Source: JACQHM01 sp964535215
GTDB lineage: Bacteria; Methylomirabilota; Methylomirabilia; Methylomirabilales; JACQHM01
Assembly: GCA_964535215.1 (NCBI GenBank)
Contig: CAZHST010000005.1
Location: 1-64,000, forward strand
Direction: 5' to 3'
DNA: 64,000 bases
Below are positions 8,745 through 16,746 of the stretch, in pieces (position 1 is the stretch's first letter; every line of letters starts with the position of its first letter). The notes below the pieces were generated by a model, which did no database searches, was not told the DNA's origin, and worked only from the letters and a program-made list of their open reading frames with translations. The position numbers and the translations under genes are program-made.

Positions 8745-9158
8745 TCAGACCGTTTGCCTGGGCTTCACGTGGGTCTTGACCCATTCGATGATCTGGGTCA
8801 GGGAAGCCCCAGGGGTGAAGACCTCCGCAATCCCGACCTCCTTCAGCTTGGGGATGTCTTCATCCGGGATGATCCCGCCTCCGAACACCAGGATATCTTC
8901 GACCCCCTTCTCCCGGAGGAGTTGGACAACCTTCGGGAACAGGTGCATGTGGGCCCCTGAGAGGCAGGAGAGGCCGATGATGTCCACATCCTCCTGGATG
9001 GCGGCGTTGACAATCATCTCCGGGGTCTGCCGGAGGCCCGTATAGATGACCTCCATCCCGGCGTCCCGTAAGGCCCGGGCGATGATCTTCACCCCCCGGT
9101 CGTGGCCGTCAAGACCCGGCTTTGCCAGCAACACCCTGATCTTCCGCTCCCCCTGCAT
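8745..9158 (-). CDS. B12-binding small subunit of split acyl-CoA mutase
   Basis: This 137-residue protein is a stand-alone cobalamin-binding Rossmann domain. It contains D-G-H-D-R-G (D-x-H-x-x-G, the lower-ligand histidine motif, about residues 18-23), S-C-L-S-G-A-H (S-x-L) and F-G-G-G-I-I-P, as in methylmalonyl- and isobutyryl-CoA mutases. It pairs with the large subunit at 9628-11337; archaeal MCM and bacterial IcmA/IcmB are split in the same way. The ATG at 9158 is chosen over 9203 because GGAGGTGA precedes it and the longer frame would overlap the thioesterase gene. It is separated from its large-subunit gene by that thioesterase, which is unusual. Confidence 0.9.
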   Translation of the reverse strand: MQGERKIRVLLAKPGLDGHDRGVKIIARALRDAGMEVIYTGLRQTPEMIVNAAIQEDVDIIGLSCLSGAHMHLFPKVVQLLREKGVEDILVFGGGIIPDEDIPKLKEVGIAEVFTPGASLTQIIEWVKTHVKPRQTV

Positions 9159-9184
9159 GTTCTGCCGTTCACCTCCAAAGGCGC

Positions 9185-9628
9185 TTACCTGAAGACCATG
9201 CACGTCGAGGTCGCCTTGGCGACCAACTTCCCTTCCTCGTTGGTGACGGTGGCCTCAGCATATGCGATCCGCTTCCCCCGGTAGAGGACCCTGCCCTCGG
9301 CGATCAACCTTCCTGAGATGACAGGGCGGAGGAAGTTGATCTTCAGCTCGATGGTCGTAAAGCGTTCATCGTCGTTCAAGAGGCCGGCCACGGCGATCCC
9401 CATGGCCGTGTCCGCCAGCCCGGTGGCGATGGCCCCGTGGACGGTCCCTGTAAGGTTATGAAACCTCCCATCGGCCATCAGCTCCACCGCCGCCCACCCC
9501 TCGCCATATTTTATCAGCCTCATCCCCAGGGCGTCCATGATGGGCGGTGGTGGCACCTGCCCGTCCTGCATCCTCGCCAGCAACTCCTTCAGCCCCATCG
9601 GTCCCGCCAGAAACCCGTTGGAGGGCAT
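9185..9628 (-). CDS. PaaI-type hotdog acyl-CoA thioesterase
   Basis: This 147-residue single-hotdog protein carries the motif N-L-T-G-T-V-H-G-A-I-A-T-G-L-A-D-T-A, where the H-G-G/A and aspartate positions mark the PaaI/YbgC-like thioesterase active site. It probably hydrolyses stalled acyl-CoAs and frees CoA. The ATG at 9628 overlaps the mutase stop as TGATG, giving translational coupling; the open frame reaches back to 9661 but that start would run into the mutase coding sequence. The acyl chain it prefers cannot be read from sequence. Its location between the two mutase subunit genes suggests it clears isobutyryl- or butyryl-CoA or a dead-end product of the mutase. Confidence 0.82.
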   Translation of the reverse strand: MPSNGFLAGPMGLKELLARMQDGQVPPPPIMDALGMRLIKYGEGWAAVELMADGRFHNLTGTVHGAIATGLADTAMGIAVAGLLNDDERFTTIELKINFLRPVISGRLIAEGRVLYRGKRIAYAEATVTNEEGKLVAKATSTCMVFR

Positions 9629-11337
9629 CAGATGAGAGCCTGCTCCACGTACTCGCCCCACACCTCCCGAAAAACCCCCATGATCTCCCCCAGGGTGGCA
9701 TACGCCTTCACCGCGTCCAGGATCTTCGGCATCAGGAGGTCCCTGCCCCAGGGATCTCTGCCCTCCGCAGCCCGCCGGAGCGCGTCCAGGGCGGCTCTGA
9801 CCTTCCCCCCATCCCTGGTCCTTCGCAGCCGCTCCAGCTTTTCCACCTGACGCTCCCTGGCCTTCTCAGGATCAATGTGGAGGATGGGAACAGGCTTTTC
9901 CTCTTCCATAATGAAGTCGTTCACCCCAACGATGACCTTCTCCTTCCTCTCGACAGCCTGCTGGTACCGGTAAGCCGCTTCGGCAATCTCCCGTTGGGGG
10001 AACCCAAGCTCAATCGCCCGGACCATCCCGCCCAGCTCGTCAATCTTCCGAAAATATTCGAAGGTCCCCTCCTCCATCCGCGTTGTCAAGGCCTCAAGGA
10101 AGTAGGAACCTCCCAAGGGATCGATGGTGTTTGTCACCCCGCTCTCGCAGGCGATGATCTGCTGCGTCCGGAGGGCAATCGTCGCTGCCTCCTCCGTCGG
10201 GAGGGACAGGACCTCATCCATGGCGTTGGTGTGGAGCGACTGGGTTCCCCCTAGGATACCGGCCAAAGCCTGGATCGCGACGCGGATGATGTTGTTGTAA
10301 GGTTGCTGGGCGGTCAAGGCACAACCGGCCGTCTGGCAGTGAAAGCGGCAGAGCCAGGATCGAGGGTCCTTGGCCCCAAACCGCTCCCGCATGACCTTGG
10401 CCCAGATCCTTCTCGCCGCCCGAAGCTTCGCGATCTCCTCGAAGAAATCGTTGTGGAGGTTGAAGAAGAAGGAGAACCGGGGGGCGAACTCGTCAACGTC
10501 CAAACCGGTTTGGAGGACAGCCTCGGTATAGGCGATCCCATCAGCCAAGGTAAAGGCCAGCTCCTGGAGGGCTGTCGAACCGGCCTCCCGGATATGGTAG
10601 CCGCTGATCGAGACCGGATGCCACCGGGGGAGATGTCTGGCCGCGAAGATGATGGTGTCCGTGACCAAACGCATGGAGGGTTGGATCGGGAAGATGTACT
10701 CCTTCTGGGCGATGTACTCCTTCAGGATGTCGTTCTGGATCGTCCCCCCGATCCGTTCGTAGGGTACCCCCTGTTTTTCACAGACGGCAATGTACATGGC
10801 CCAGAGGACGGCGGCCGGCGAGTTGATGGTCATGGAGGTCGTGACCTTCCCCAAGGGGATCCCTTCGAAGAGGGTCTCCATGTCGGCCAGGGAATCAACG
10901 GCGACCCCACACTTCCCCACTTCCCCAGCCGCCATGGGATGGTCGGAATCGTAGCCCATCAAGGTGGGGAGGTCAAAGGCAACGGAGAGGCCGGTCTGAC
11001 CCTGGGCCAGGAGGTGCTTGAAGCGCCCATTGGTCTCCTCCGGCGTCCCGAAGCCGGCGAACATCCGCATCGTCCAAAGCCTTCCCCGGTACATCGTCGG
11101 GTAGACCCCCCGGGTGAACGGGTACTCCCCTGGGAACCCCAGGTCCTTCAGGTAGTCCATGCCCTGAAGATCCAGGGGGGTGTAGAGGCGTTCAACCGTC
11201 TCGCCGGAGACCGTGGTGAAAGAGGGCAAGCGCTCAGGGCTCCTCTTCAACGCAGGGCCAAGGGTCTGCTCCTCCCACCGAGCCTTCTCGTCCACAAGCC
11301 TTTGGAACGCCTTCTCCTCAAGCATCCTCGTCACCAT
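9628..11337 (-). CDS. icmA: B12-dependent acyl-CoA mutase large subunit, isobutyryl-CoA mutase-like
   Basis: This 569-residue TIM-barrel subunit carries out the carbon-skeleton rearrangement using adenosylcobalamin bound by the separate small subunit. Family landmarks are P-T-M-Y followed by W-T-M-R (residues 80-91), G-L-S-V-A-F-D-L-P-T, G-T-I-Q-N-D-I-L-K-E-Y, S-I-S-G-Y-H, and T-A-Q-Q-P-Y-N-N. Residues that set specificity are Phe93, Ala120 and Gln211. Methylmalonyl-CoA mutase has Tyr and Arg at the first and third positions (Tyr89 and Arg207 in the Propionibacterium enzyme); isobutyryl-CoA mutase has Phe and Gln; 2-hydroxyisobutyryl mutase has Ile and an Asp in the middle. I therefore infer isobutyryl-CoA to butyryl-CoA, though most databases would label it methylmalonyl-CoA mutase. 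AAAGGAC precedes the ATG. Confidence 0.88.
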   Translation of the reverse strand: MVTRMLEEKAFQRLVDEKARWEEQTLGPALKRSPERLPSFTTVSGETVERLYTPLDLQGMDYLKDLGFPGEYPFTRGVYPTMYRGRLWTMRMFAGFGTPEETNGRFKHLLAQGQTGLSVAFDLPTLMGYDSDHPMAAGEVGKCGVAVDSLADMETLFEGIPLGKVTTSMTINSPAAVLWAMYIAVCEKQGVPYERIGGTIQNDILKEYIAQKEYIFPIQPSMRLVTDTIIFAARHLPRWHPVSISGYHIREAGSTALQELAFTLADGIAYTEAVLQTGLDVDEFAPRFSFFFNLHNDFFEEIAKLRAARRIWAKVMRERFGAKDPRSWLCRFHCQTAGCALTAQQPYNNIIRVAIQALAGILGGTQSLHTNAMDEVLSLPTEEAATIALRTQQIIACESGVTNTIDPLGGSYFLEALTTRMEEGTFEYFRKIDELGGMVRAIELGFPQREIAEAAYRYQQAVERKEKVIVGVNDFIMEEEKPVPILHIDPEKARERQVEKLERLRRTRDGGKVRAALDALRRAAEGRDPWGRDLLMPKILDAVKAYATLGEIMGVFREVWGEYVEQALI

Positions 11338-11346
11338 CCTTGTCCT

Positions 11347-13305
11347 TTAAAGGGAGTCAGCCAGAAGCTCTGCCACATCCCTCGCTTTCACGACCTCCTT
11401 TTTCCCGGTGACGGCCAGACCATCCTCGAACATCGTGAGGCAGAAGGGGCAGGCCGTCCCGACCACCCCAACACCCGTTCCAAGGACCTCTCCGGTCCGT
11501 TCGAGGTTGATCCGTTTCCCCGTCCGTTCCTCAACCCACATCAGGCCACCGCCAGCCCCGCAACAGAAGCTCCTCTCCCGACAACGGGGCAGCTCCTTCA
11601 CCTGAAGGCCAGGGATGGCCGCGAGGAGGGCCCTTGGGGCCTCATAGATCCCGTTGTGCCGGCCAAGATAACAGGGGTCGTGGAAGGCGGCCAGACCGGT
11701 CACGGCCCGTTTTGGCCGAAGCCTCCCCTCCCCCAGCAACTGTCCAATGAACGCCGCATGAGGGATAACCTCGTAGCGTCCCCCGAACTGGGGATACTCG
11801 TTCTTCAGGGTATGGAAGCAGTGGGGACAGGTCGTGAGGATCCGCCGGACCTGGTAGCGTTCCAGGGTGGCGATGTTCTCCCGGGCGAGGAGCTGAAAGA
11901 GGTACTCGTTCCCGATCCGCCTGGCCGGGTCCCCCGTGCACCTTTCCTCGTCGCCCAGGATGCCGAAATCGATCCCCGCCTGCTGGAGAAGCGTGACCAT
12001 CGCCCTTGCCACCTTTTGATTTCGTTCGTCGAGGGACGCCGCGCAACCCACCCAGTAAAGAAGGGGAACCGGTCCATCTTTGGAAAGCTCCCTGACGCCG
12101 AGCCCCCTGGCCCAATCGGTCCTCCCCACCGCCACCCCGCGATAAGGATGACCCCTTGCCTCCAGGCTCGACAGGGCATCCTGCATTGACTGGGGGAAGC
12201 GGGCCTCCTCCATCACCAGGTGGCGTCGCATCTCGACGATTTTCGGGATCGGTTCGATGAAGACCGGGCACTCCTGATGGCAAGCCCCGCAGGTCGTGCA
12301 GGCCCAGATGACATCGTCGGGGATGACCTCCCCAACGAGCTTCCGCCCATCCCCCTTCACCAGATGATCCCGGAGGTCCAGGATGACCCCTTTCGGCGAG
12401 AGGGGTTTCCCCGTGGCCCAGGCGGGGCAGGCCGCCTGGCACCGGCCACACTCAGTGCAGGCGTAGAGGTCGAGAAGCCCCTTCCACGAGAAATCCTTTA
12501 CCTCCGAGACCCCCAGCTTCTCCACCTTCTCCAGCTCGATTGGCTGGAGGACCCCTGAGGGGCCCAGAGTCCTGAAGAAGATGTTAAGCGGGGCGGTCAG
12601 GACATGAAGGATCGGGAGGTAGGGGATCATCGCGATGAAGGCAAAAGCCAAGGCGGCGTGGAGCCACCAGAGGGTGCGATGGAGGAGGAAGGCCCTGCCG
12701 GGATCGAGGCCGCGAAAGGGGAGGGAGGCGATGTACCCGCCGGGAGACCAGACCCCCCATGGATCATGGGTGCCGACGATCCGGAGGCCCTCGATGAGGA
12801 AGCCGGTAAGGAGGATCGCAAGGAAGAGCCATAACAGGAGGCTGAAGCGGTCAACCCCGCGAGGCTCCTTCAAGCGTTTGGGCCGCAAGAGGGAGCGACG
12901 GAAGAGGGCCATCCCGGTTCCCACCAGGGCCAGGAGGCCGAACAGATCAACGGTCAGGGACATAAAATAGAGGTAAAACTTCCCGGAGAGGGTCGGGACC
13001 CCAAAGTAATCCTGAAAGGCGACCAGGGTGGTGGCGATGAAGAGGACGACAAAGCCCCAGGAGAGGGAGAAGTGCACGATACCCGGTGAAGGCTCCACAA
13101 GGAGGCGCCGCTGGACGATGACCCCCTCCCAAAAGATCTTCAGACGTTCCTTGAGATGATCGAATCTCTTTTCTGGTTTTCCAATAGTAAGCTTACGATA
13201 GATCCGGTAGCAGCCGTACAGGAAGATCAGGGCAAAGGGGAGGAACAGGAGGTAGAGGCGCTGGTGATCTGGAATGTTCCAGTAGATCTCTCTGGAAGGC
13301 ACCAT
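11347..13305 (-). CDS. Membrane FeS oxidoreductase, probable ETF:(mena)quinone oxidoreductase
   Basis: This 652-residue protein joins an N-terminal NarI-like membrane domain of about six helices (residues 15-250), likely binding haem b, to a ferredoxin-type domain with two clusters (C-T-E-C-G-R-C-Q-x-x-C-P near 282 and C-T-T-C-G-A-C-H-x-x-C-P near 335). Two CCG domains follow (for example H-D-P-C-Y-L-G-R and S-F-C-C-G-A-G-G-G). Proteins with this build next to etfAB have been shown to carry electrons from ETF to menaquinone (EMO). Here it lies directly downstream of etfB-etfA, so it most likely drains both acyl-CoA dehydrogenases of the operon into the respiratory chain. AAGGGGGA precedes the ATG. 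Confidence 0.85.
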   Translation of the reverse strand: MVPSREIYWNIPDHQRLYLLFLPFALIFLYGCYRIYRKLTIGKPEKRFDHLKERLKIFWEGVIVQRRLLVEPSPGIVHFSLSWGFVVLFIATTLVAFQDYFGVPTLSGKFYLYFMSLTVDLFGLLALVGTGMALFRRSLLRPKRLKEPRGVDRFSLLLWLFLAILLTGFLIEGLRIVGTHDPWGVWSPGGYIASLPFRGLDPGRAFLLHRTLWWLHAALAFAFIAMIPYLPILHVLTAPLNIFFRTLGPSGVLQPIELEKVEKLGVSEVKDFSWKGLLDLYACTECGRCQAACPAWATGKPLSPKGVILDLRDHLVKGDGRKLVGEVIPDDVIWACTTCGACHQECPVFIEPIPKIVEMRRHLVMEEARFPQSMQDALSSLEARGHPYRGVAVGRTDWARGLGVRELSKDGPVPLLYWVGCAASLDERNQKVARAMVTLLQQAGIDFGILGDEERCTGDPARRIGNEYLFQLLARENIATLERYQVRRILTTCPHCFHTLKNEYPQFGGRYEVIPHAAFIGQLLGEGRLRPKRAVTGLAAFHDPCYLGRHNGIYEAPRALLAAIPGLQVKELPRCRERSFCCGAGGGLMWVEERTGKRINLERTGEVLGTGVGVVGTACPFCLTMFEDGLAVTGKKEVVKARDVAELLADSL

Positions 13306-13321
13306 GGTCCCCCTTCGTCCT

Positions 13322-14305
13322 CTAACGGGCGAGGAGCTCCTTTAGCTTCTCAATCAACCGGGGGAGGATCCTCCGGTAGTCGCCCACGATGCCAAGCTGG
13401 GCGACTTTAAAGATAGGGGCTTCGGCATCCGTATTGATGGCAACGATGGTCTTGGCCCCGGAGACCCCGGCGATATGCTGGGTCGCTCCCGAGATCCCGA
13501 CGGCGAGGTAAAGATCAGGGCTGATCGTCTTCCCTGTCTGACCGATCTGCCACGAGGTCGGGACCCAGCCTGCATCGGTGGCGGCCCGGGAGGCCCCCAC
13601 AGCCCCCTTGAGGACCTCAGCCAGCTGCTCCAACAGCTTAAAACCTTCGGGACCTCCCACCCCCCGCCCCCCTCCGATGACAACCTTCGCCTCCTCCAGC
13701 TTGACGCCTCCGGTTTCTTCCTTGACCCGTTCCACCACCTTCACCTGGAGCAAATGCTCCGGCAGGTCCAGGTCAATCTCGACAACCTCCCCGTGCCTCC
13801 ATTCATCGGCTGGGAGAGGCTTAAAGGCCTTCGGCTTCACGGTGATGACTACCGGGTATCCTTTAGGGACGAAGACCGCCATGGCCCTTCCGCCATAGGC
13901 CGGTGCGGTGAAGGTGGGCGTGTTGTCGGTCACAGCCACCTCAATGACCTCTGTCACGATCCCCGCTTCCAGGCGATGGGCTAACCGCGGGGCCAGCTCC
14001 CGGCCTATGGAATCGGCCGCCAGGAGGATCATCGAGGGGTGAAGATGGCGGCAGAGCTGCTCCAGGGCTGAGAGATACGCCTCGGGGGCGTAGGTCTCGA
14101 GGGAAGGATGGGAAGCCGCGGCAACAAGGTCGGCCCCTTGGACAAAGAGCCTTTGGAGATGGGCCGATGTCTCCTTGCCGAGGAGGGCTGCTGTCACCCG
14201 CTGCCCGAGCGGTTCGGCCAGGCTCCTGGCCGCTCCAAGGAGCTCCAGCCCCGATTTCACCACAGCCCCGCTCTCCACCCTTGTCACCACCAGGATACCG
14301 GCCAT
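13322..14305 (-). CDS. etfA: Electron transfer flavoprotein alpha subunit
   Basis: ETF accepts electrons from acyl-CoA dehydrogenases and passes them to the ETF:quinone oxidoreductase. This 327-residue subunit has the conserved C-terminal FAD domain: G-G-R-G-V-G near 213-218, S-W-Q-I-G-Q-T-G-K-T-I-S-P-D-L-Y, and the V-G-I-S-G-A-T-Q-H signature around 270. It follows etfB by 19 bases; the spacer reads TTTATTTAAAGGAGGAACG, an AT-rich stretch before an excellent ribosome site. Lack of a ferredoxin domain and the adjacent oxidoreductase argue for the ordinary dehydrogenase-linked type rather than a bifurcating one, though the latter cannot be excluded. Confidence 0.93.
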   Translation of the reverse strand: MAGILVVTRVESGAVVKSGLELLGAARSLAEPLGQRVTAALLGKETSAHLQRLFVQGADLVAAASHPSLETYAPEAYLSALEQLCRHLHPSMILLAADSIGRELAPRLAHRLEAGIVTEVIEVAVTDNTPTFTAPAYGGRAMAVFVPKGYPVVITVKPKAFKPLPADEWRHGEVVEIDLDLPEHLLQVKVVERVKEETGGVKLEEAKVVIGGGRGVGGPEGFKLLEQLAEVLKGAVGASRAATDAGWVPTSWQIGQTGKTISPDLYLAVGISGATQHIAGVSGAKTIVAINTDAEAPIFKVAQLGIVGDYRRILPRLIEKLKELLAR

Positions 14306-14324
14306 CGTTCCTCCTTTAAATAAA

Positions 14325-15128
14325 TTAAAGAAGCTTCAGCTCCCGGAGCTTGAACGCCAGGCGTTCGGCTTGCTCCTCGGGGGTCTCGCCTTCGATCATC
14401 TCGCACCTCGCCTCCCTGGCCGGGATGTACAGCTTCTGAAGCTCGACCTTTGAGGACCCCCTGCCAACCCTCGCCTCGTCCAGCAAAAGGTCCTTGGCAG
14501 TCCAGGTAGGAATCGGTTTCCGGGCGGCCAGCATAATGTCCTTGACCTTGGGATACCGGGGGATGTTGGTCTCATCGCTGGTGATGGTCGCAAGGAGGGG
14601 GAGAGGAGCCTCAACCAACTCGTAGCCATCCTCAACAACCCTCCTCAGGACGGTGCGATCTCCCCTGGGCTCGATCCTGGAAACGAAGGTCACGCAGAAG
14701 AGGTCAAGCTCCTCTGCCAGAAGAGGACCCACGGTGCGATGGCCCCAATCGGCCGACTCGCAGCCACAGAGGACGAGATCGACTTGCCCGAGCTTCCTCA
14801 CAGCGGCCCCAAGGACATGGGCCACTCCTTTGGCCTCCAGATCCTGGAAGGTCTGGTCGCTGACCAGGACCGCCTCATCGGCCCCCATGGAAAGAGCCTT
14901 CCGCAAGGCCGTCATCGCCGAGGGCTCCCCAAGGGTGAAGGCCGTTACCCTTCCCCCTACCTGCTCTTTCAGCTTCAAAGCCACCTCCAGGGCATGCTCG
15001 TCGTAGGTGCTGATCACCAACCCCTGGCCCTCAGCCTGGACCTGACGCTTCAAGACCGGGTCAATCCTAAACCGGCTGGCAGGGATCTCTGGGTCCAGAA
15101 CCTGCTTAAGGCATACCACGATGTCCAT
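14325..15128 (-). CDS. etfB: Electron transfer flavoprotein beta subunit
   Basis: This 267-residue subunit binds AMP or FAD depending on ETF type and supports the alpha subunit. The start at ATG 15128 is set by the family N terminus M-D-I-V-V-C-L-K-Q-V and by a GGGGAGAGGGTG stretch upstream; the frame opens at 15149 but those extra seven residues have no family counterpart. Characteristic blocks are I-S-T-Y-D-E-H-A-L-E-V-A-L, C-G-C-E-S-A-D-W-G-H-R-T-V-G-P and L-L-A-T-I-T-S-D-E-T-N-I-P-R-Y-P. It stands between a small EthD-domain gene and etfA in the TetR-headed operon. Confidence 0.93.
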   Translation of the reverse strand: MDIVVCLKQVLDPEIPASRFRIDPVLKRQVQAEGQGLVISTYDEHALEVALKLKEQVGGRVTAFTLGEPSAMTALRKALSMGADEAVLVSDQTFQDLEAKGVAHVLGAAVRKLGQVDLVLCGCESADWGHRTVGPLLAEELDLFCVTFVSRIEPRGDRTVLRRVVEDGYELVEAPLPLLATITSDETNIPRYPKVKDIMLAARKPIPTWTAKDLLLDEARVGRGSSKVELQKLYIPAREARCEMIEGETPEEQAERLAFKLRELKLL

Positions 15129-15178
15129 CGTCACGCACCCTCTCCCCACCTCTGCTTCGACGATCCCTGCGGGAGAGA

Positions 15179-15523
15179 CTACGGAATGATCTCTTCCCCT
15201 TCACAGAGGAGAATGGCCCCCCGTTCAAAGTCCATCCACTCGCGAGGGGAACGATCCTTAAAGGGGAGGATGTTCTCTGCCCGCCACCTCCAGGCCTCCT
15301 CAAAGGCCTTTCGATCATCAAAGTGCAGCTCGGCCGTCCGGTAGTAACCTGGGGGGCTTCCGTCCGGGGTGCCGATCACCTTGTTGGCCACAATCTTCCT
15401 GATCCCCGGGTACCGTTTGACATCGGGGATATGGACTTGGTAGAACCACCGCTCAAACTCCTCAGGGTTGATCCCCTCTTTCAGGTTGTAGATGAGCACA
15501 ACCTTGAACACCTTCTGCCCCAC
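15179..15523 (-). CDS. EthD-like small dimeric alpha-beta barrel protein
   Basis: This 114-residue protein begins at GTG 15523, which has GGGGGAGG six bases upstream; the frame opens at 15619 but those residues would overlap the preceding acyl-CoA dehydrogenase. The sequence has the EthD pattern: beta strand K-V-V-L-I-Y-N, acidic helix with E-E-F-E-R-W-F, H-I-P-D-V-K-R-Y-P-G, and an R-T-A-E-L-H-F strand. EthD-type proteins are small ferredoxin-like-fold dimers often linked to oxidation or degradation pathways; their reactions are mostly unknown. Its setting between an acyl-CoA dehydrogenase and etfB suggests an accessory role in acyl-CoA oxidation. Confidence 0.6.
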   Translation of the reverse strand: MGQKVFKVVLIYNLKEGINPEEFERWFYQVHIPDVKRYPGIRKIVANKVIGTPDGSPPGYYRTAELHFDDRKAFEEAWRWRAENILPFKDRSPREWMDFERGAILLCEGEEIIP

Positions 15524-15596
15524 GATCGCCTCCCCCTTCCAAGACCCCCTCGACGGACCGGGCCTAACCGCCGGTGACTGAAAGCCGAAGGTCCGA

Positions 15597-16736
15597 TTAC
15601 CCAAGCAGGTGTCTCGCAATCACCAACCGCTGGATCTCCGAAGTCCCTTCGTAGATCTCGGTGATCTTGGCATCCCGAAGGTACCGTTGCGCCGGGTAGT
15701 CCATCATGTACCCGTACCCGCCCAAGACCTGGATCCCCTTCACCGCCGCCCGCATAGCCGTCTCCGAGGCAAAGAGCTTTGCCATGGCGGCCTCCTTCGT
15801 GTGCCGGACCCCCTTGTCCTTCAAGAGGGCTGCCCGATAGGTCAAGAGCCTGGCCGCCTCGATCTCCACGGCCATGTCGGCCAGCATGAACTGGATGGCC
15901 TGGAAGGAGGCAATGGGCCGACCGAACTGGACCCTCTGCTTGGCATAGTCGGATGCCATGTCCAGGGTCGCCTGGGCGATCCCGACAGCCTGAGCGGCAA
16001 TCCCGATCCTCCCCCCGTCCAAGGTGTGCATCGCTATCCTGAACCCCTCCCCTTCCTGCCCCAGGAGGTTCTCCTTTGGCACCTTCACATTCTCGAGATG
16101 GAACTGAACGCACGAAGAACCTCTGATCCCCAGCTTCTTTTCCACCTTCGCTACCTCAAACCCGGGCGTTCCCTTCTCCACCAGAAAGGCAGTAATCCCT
16201 TTATGCCCCAGACGCCGATCCAGGGTGGCAAAGACGATGGCCACATCAGCCTCCAGACCATTTGTGGTGAAGTTCTTGGTCCCGTTCAGGACATACCAAT
16301 CCCCCTCCCTCCGGGCCACCGTCTGCTGATTGGCGGCGTCGGAGCCGGCGTTGGGCTCGCTCAGGGCGAAACAACCCAAGGATTTGCCGCTGGCCAGGGG
16401 GGTGAGGTACTTCTCCTTCTGGGCCTCGGTGGCAAAGTGGAGGAGCGGATCACAGACCAGGGAATTGTTCACCGACATGATGACGCCTGTCGAGGCCGAG
16501 GCCCGGCTGATCTCCTCCAGGGCCAGGACATAGCAAACATTGTCAGCCCCGGCCCCTCCATACTTCTCGGGGACCACGATGCCTAAAAAGCCAAGCTCCC
16601 CCATCCGCTTCACCAGCTCGGACGGGAACAGCCCCTCCTCGTCGATCCGCTGGGCTAAGGGGGCAACCTCTTTGGTGGCAAACTCCCGGGCCATCGCTTG
16701 AAACAGCCGCTGCGCTTCCGACAGCTCGAAATCCAT
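15597..16736 (-). CDS. Acyl-CoA dehydrogenase (butyryl/short-chain type)
   Basis: This 379-residue flavoenzyme shows the complete short-chain dehydrogenase signature: G-C-F-A-L-S-E-P-N-A-G-S-D (about 120-132), G-I-R-G-S-S, the F-G-R-P-I-A-S-F-Q-A-I-Q segment, V-L-G-G-Y-G-Y-M, and I-Y-E-G-T-S-E-I-Q-R-L where the glutamate is the catalytic base. Tyr before E-G-T is typical of butyryl-CoA dehydrogenases. The start at 16736 agrees with the family N terminus M-D-F-E-L-S-E and avoids overlapping the upstream hydratase stop at 16747. It would take butyryl-CoA (including that made by the mutase at 9628) to crotonyl-CoA, the substrate of the neighbouring hydratase. Confidence 0.92.
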   Translation of the reverse strand: MDFELSEAQRLFQAMAREFATKEVAPLAQRIDEEGLFPSELVKRMGELGFLGIVVPEKYGGAGADNVCYVLALEEISRASASTGVIMSVNNSLVCDPLLHFATEAQKEKYLTPLASGKSLGCFALSEPNAGSDAANQQTVARREGDWYVLNGTKNFTTNGLEADVAIVFATLDRRLGHKGITAFLVEKGTPGFEVAKVEKKLGIRGSSCVQFHLENVKVPKENLLGQEGEGFRIAMHTLDGGRIGIAAQAVGIAQATLDMASDYAKQRVQFGRPIASFQAIQFMLADMAVEIEAARLLTYRAALLKDKGVRHTKEAAMAKLFASETAMRAAVKGIQVLGGYGYMMDYPAQRYLRDAKITEIYEGTSEIQRLVIARHLLG

Positions 16737-16746
16737 GACCCGCCCC

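Noticed and set aside
9628..11337. Labelling the mutase as plain methylmalonyl-CoA mutase
   Set aside because: Phe93 and Gln211 replace the Tyr/Arg pair needed for the methylmalonyl carboxylate, so I treat it as isobutyryl-CoA mutase-like.
10303..12189. 628-codon open frame on the plus strand
   Set aside because: It is antisense to the mutase and the FeS oxidoreductase, both of which have clear catalytic motifs; the plus-strand translation has none.
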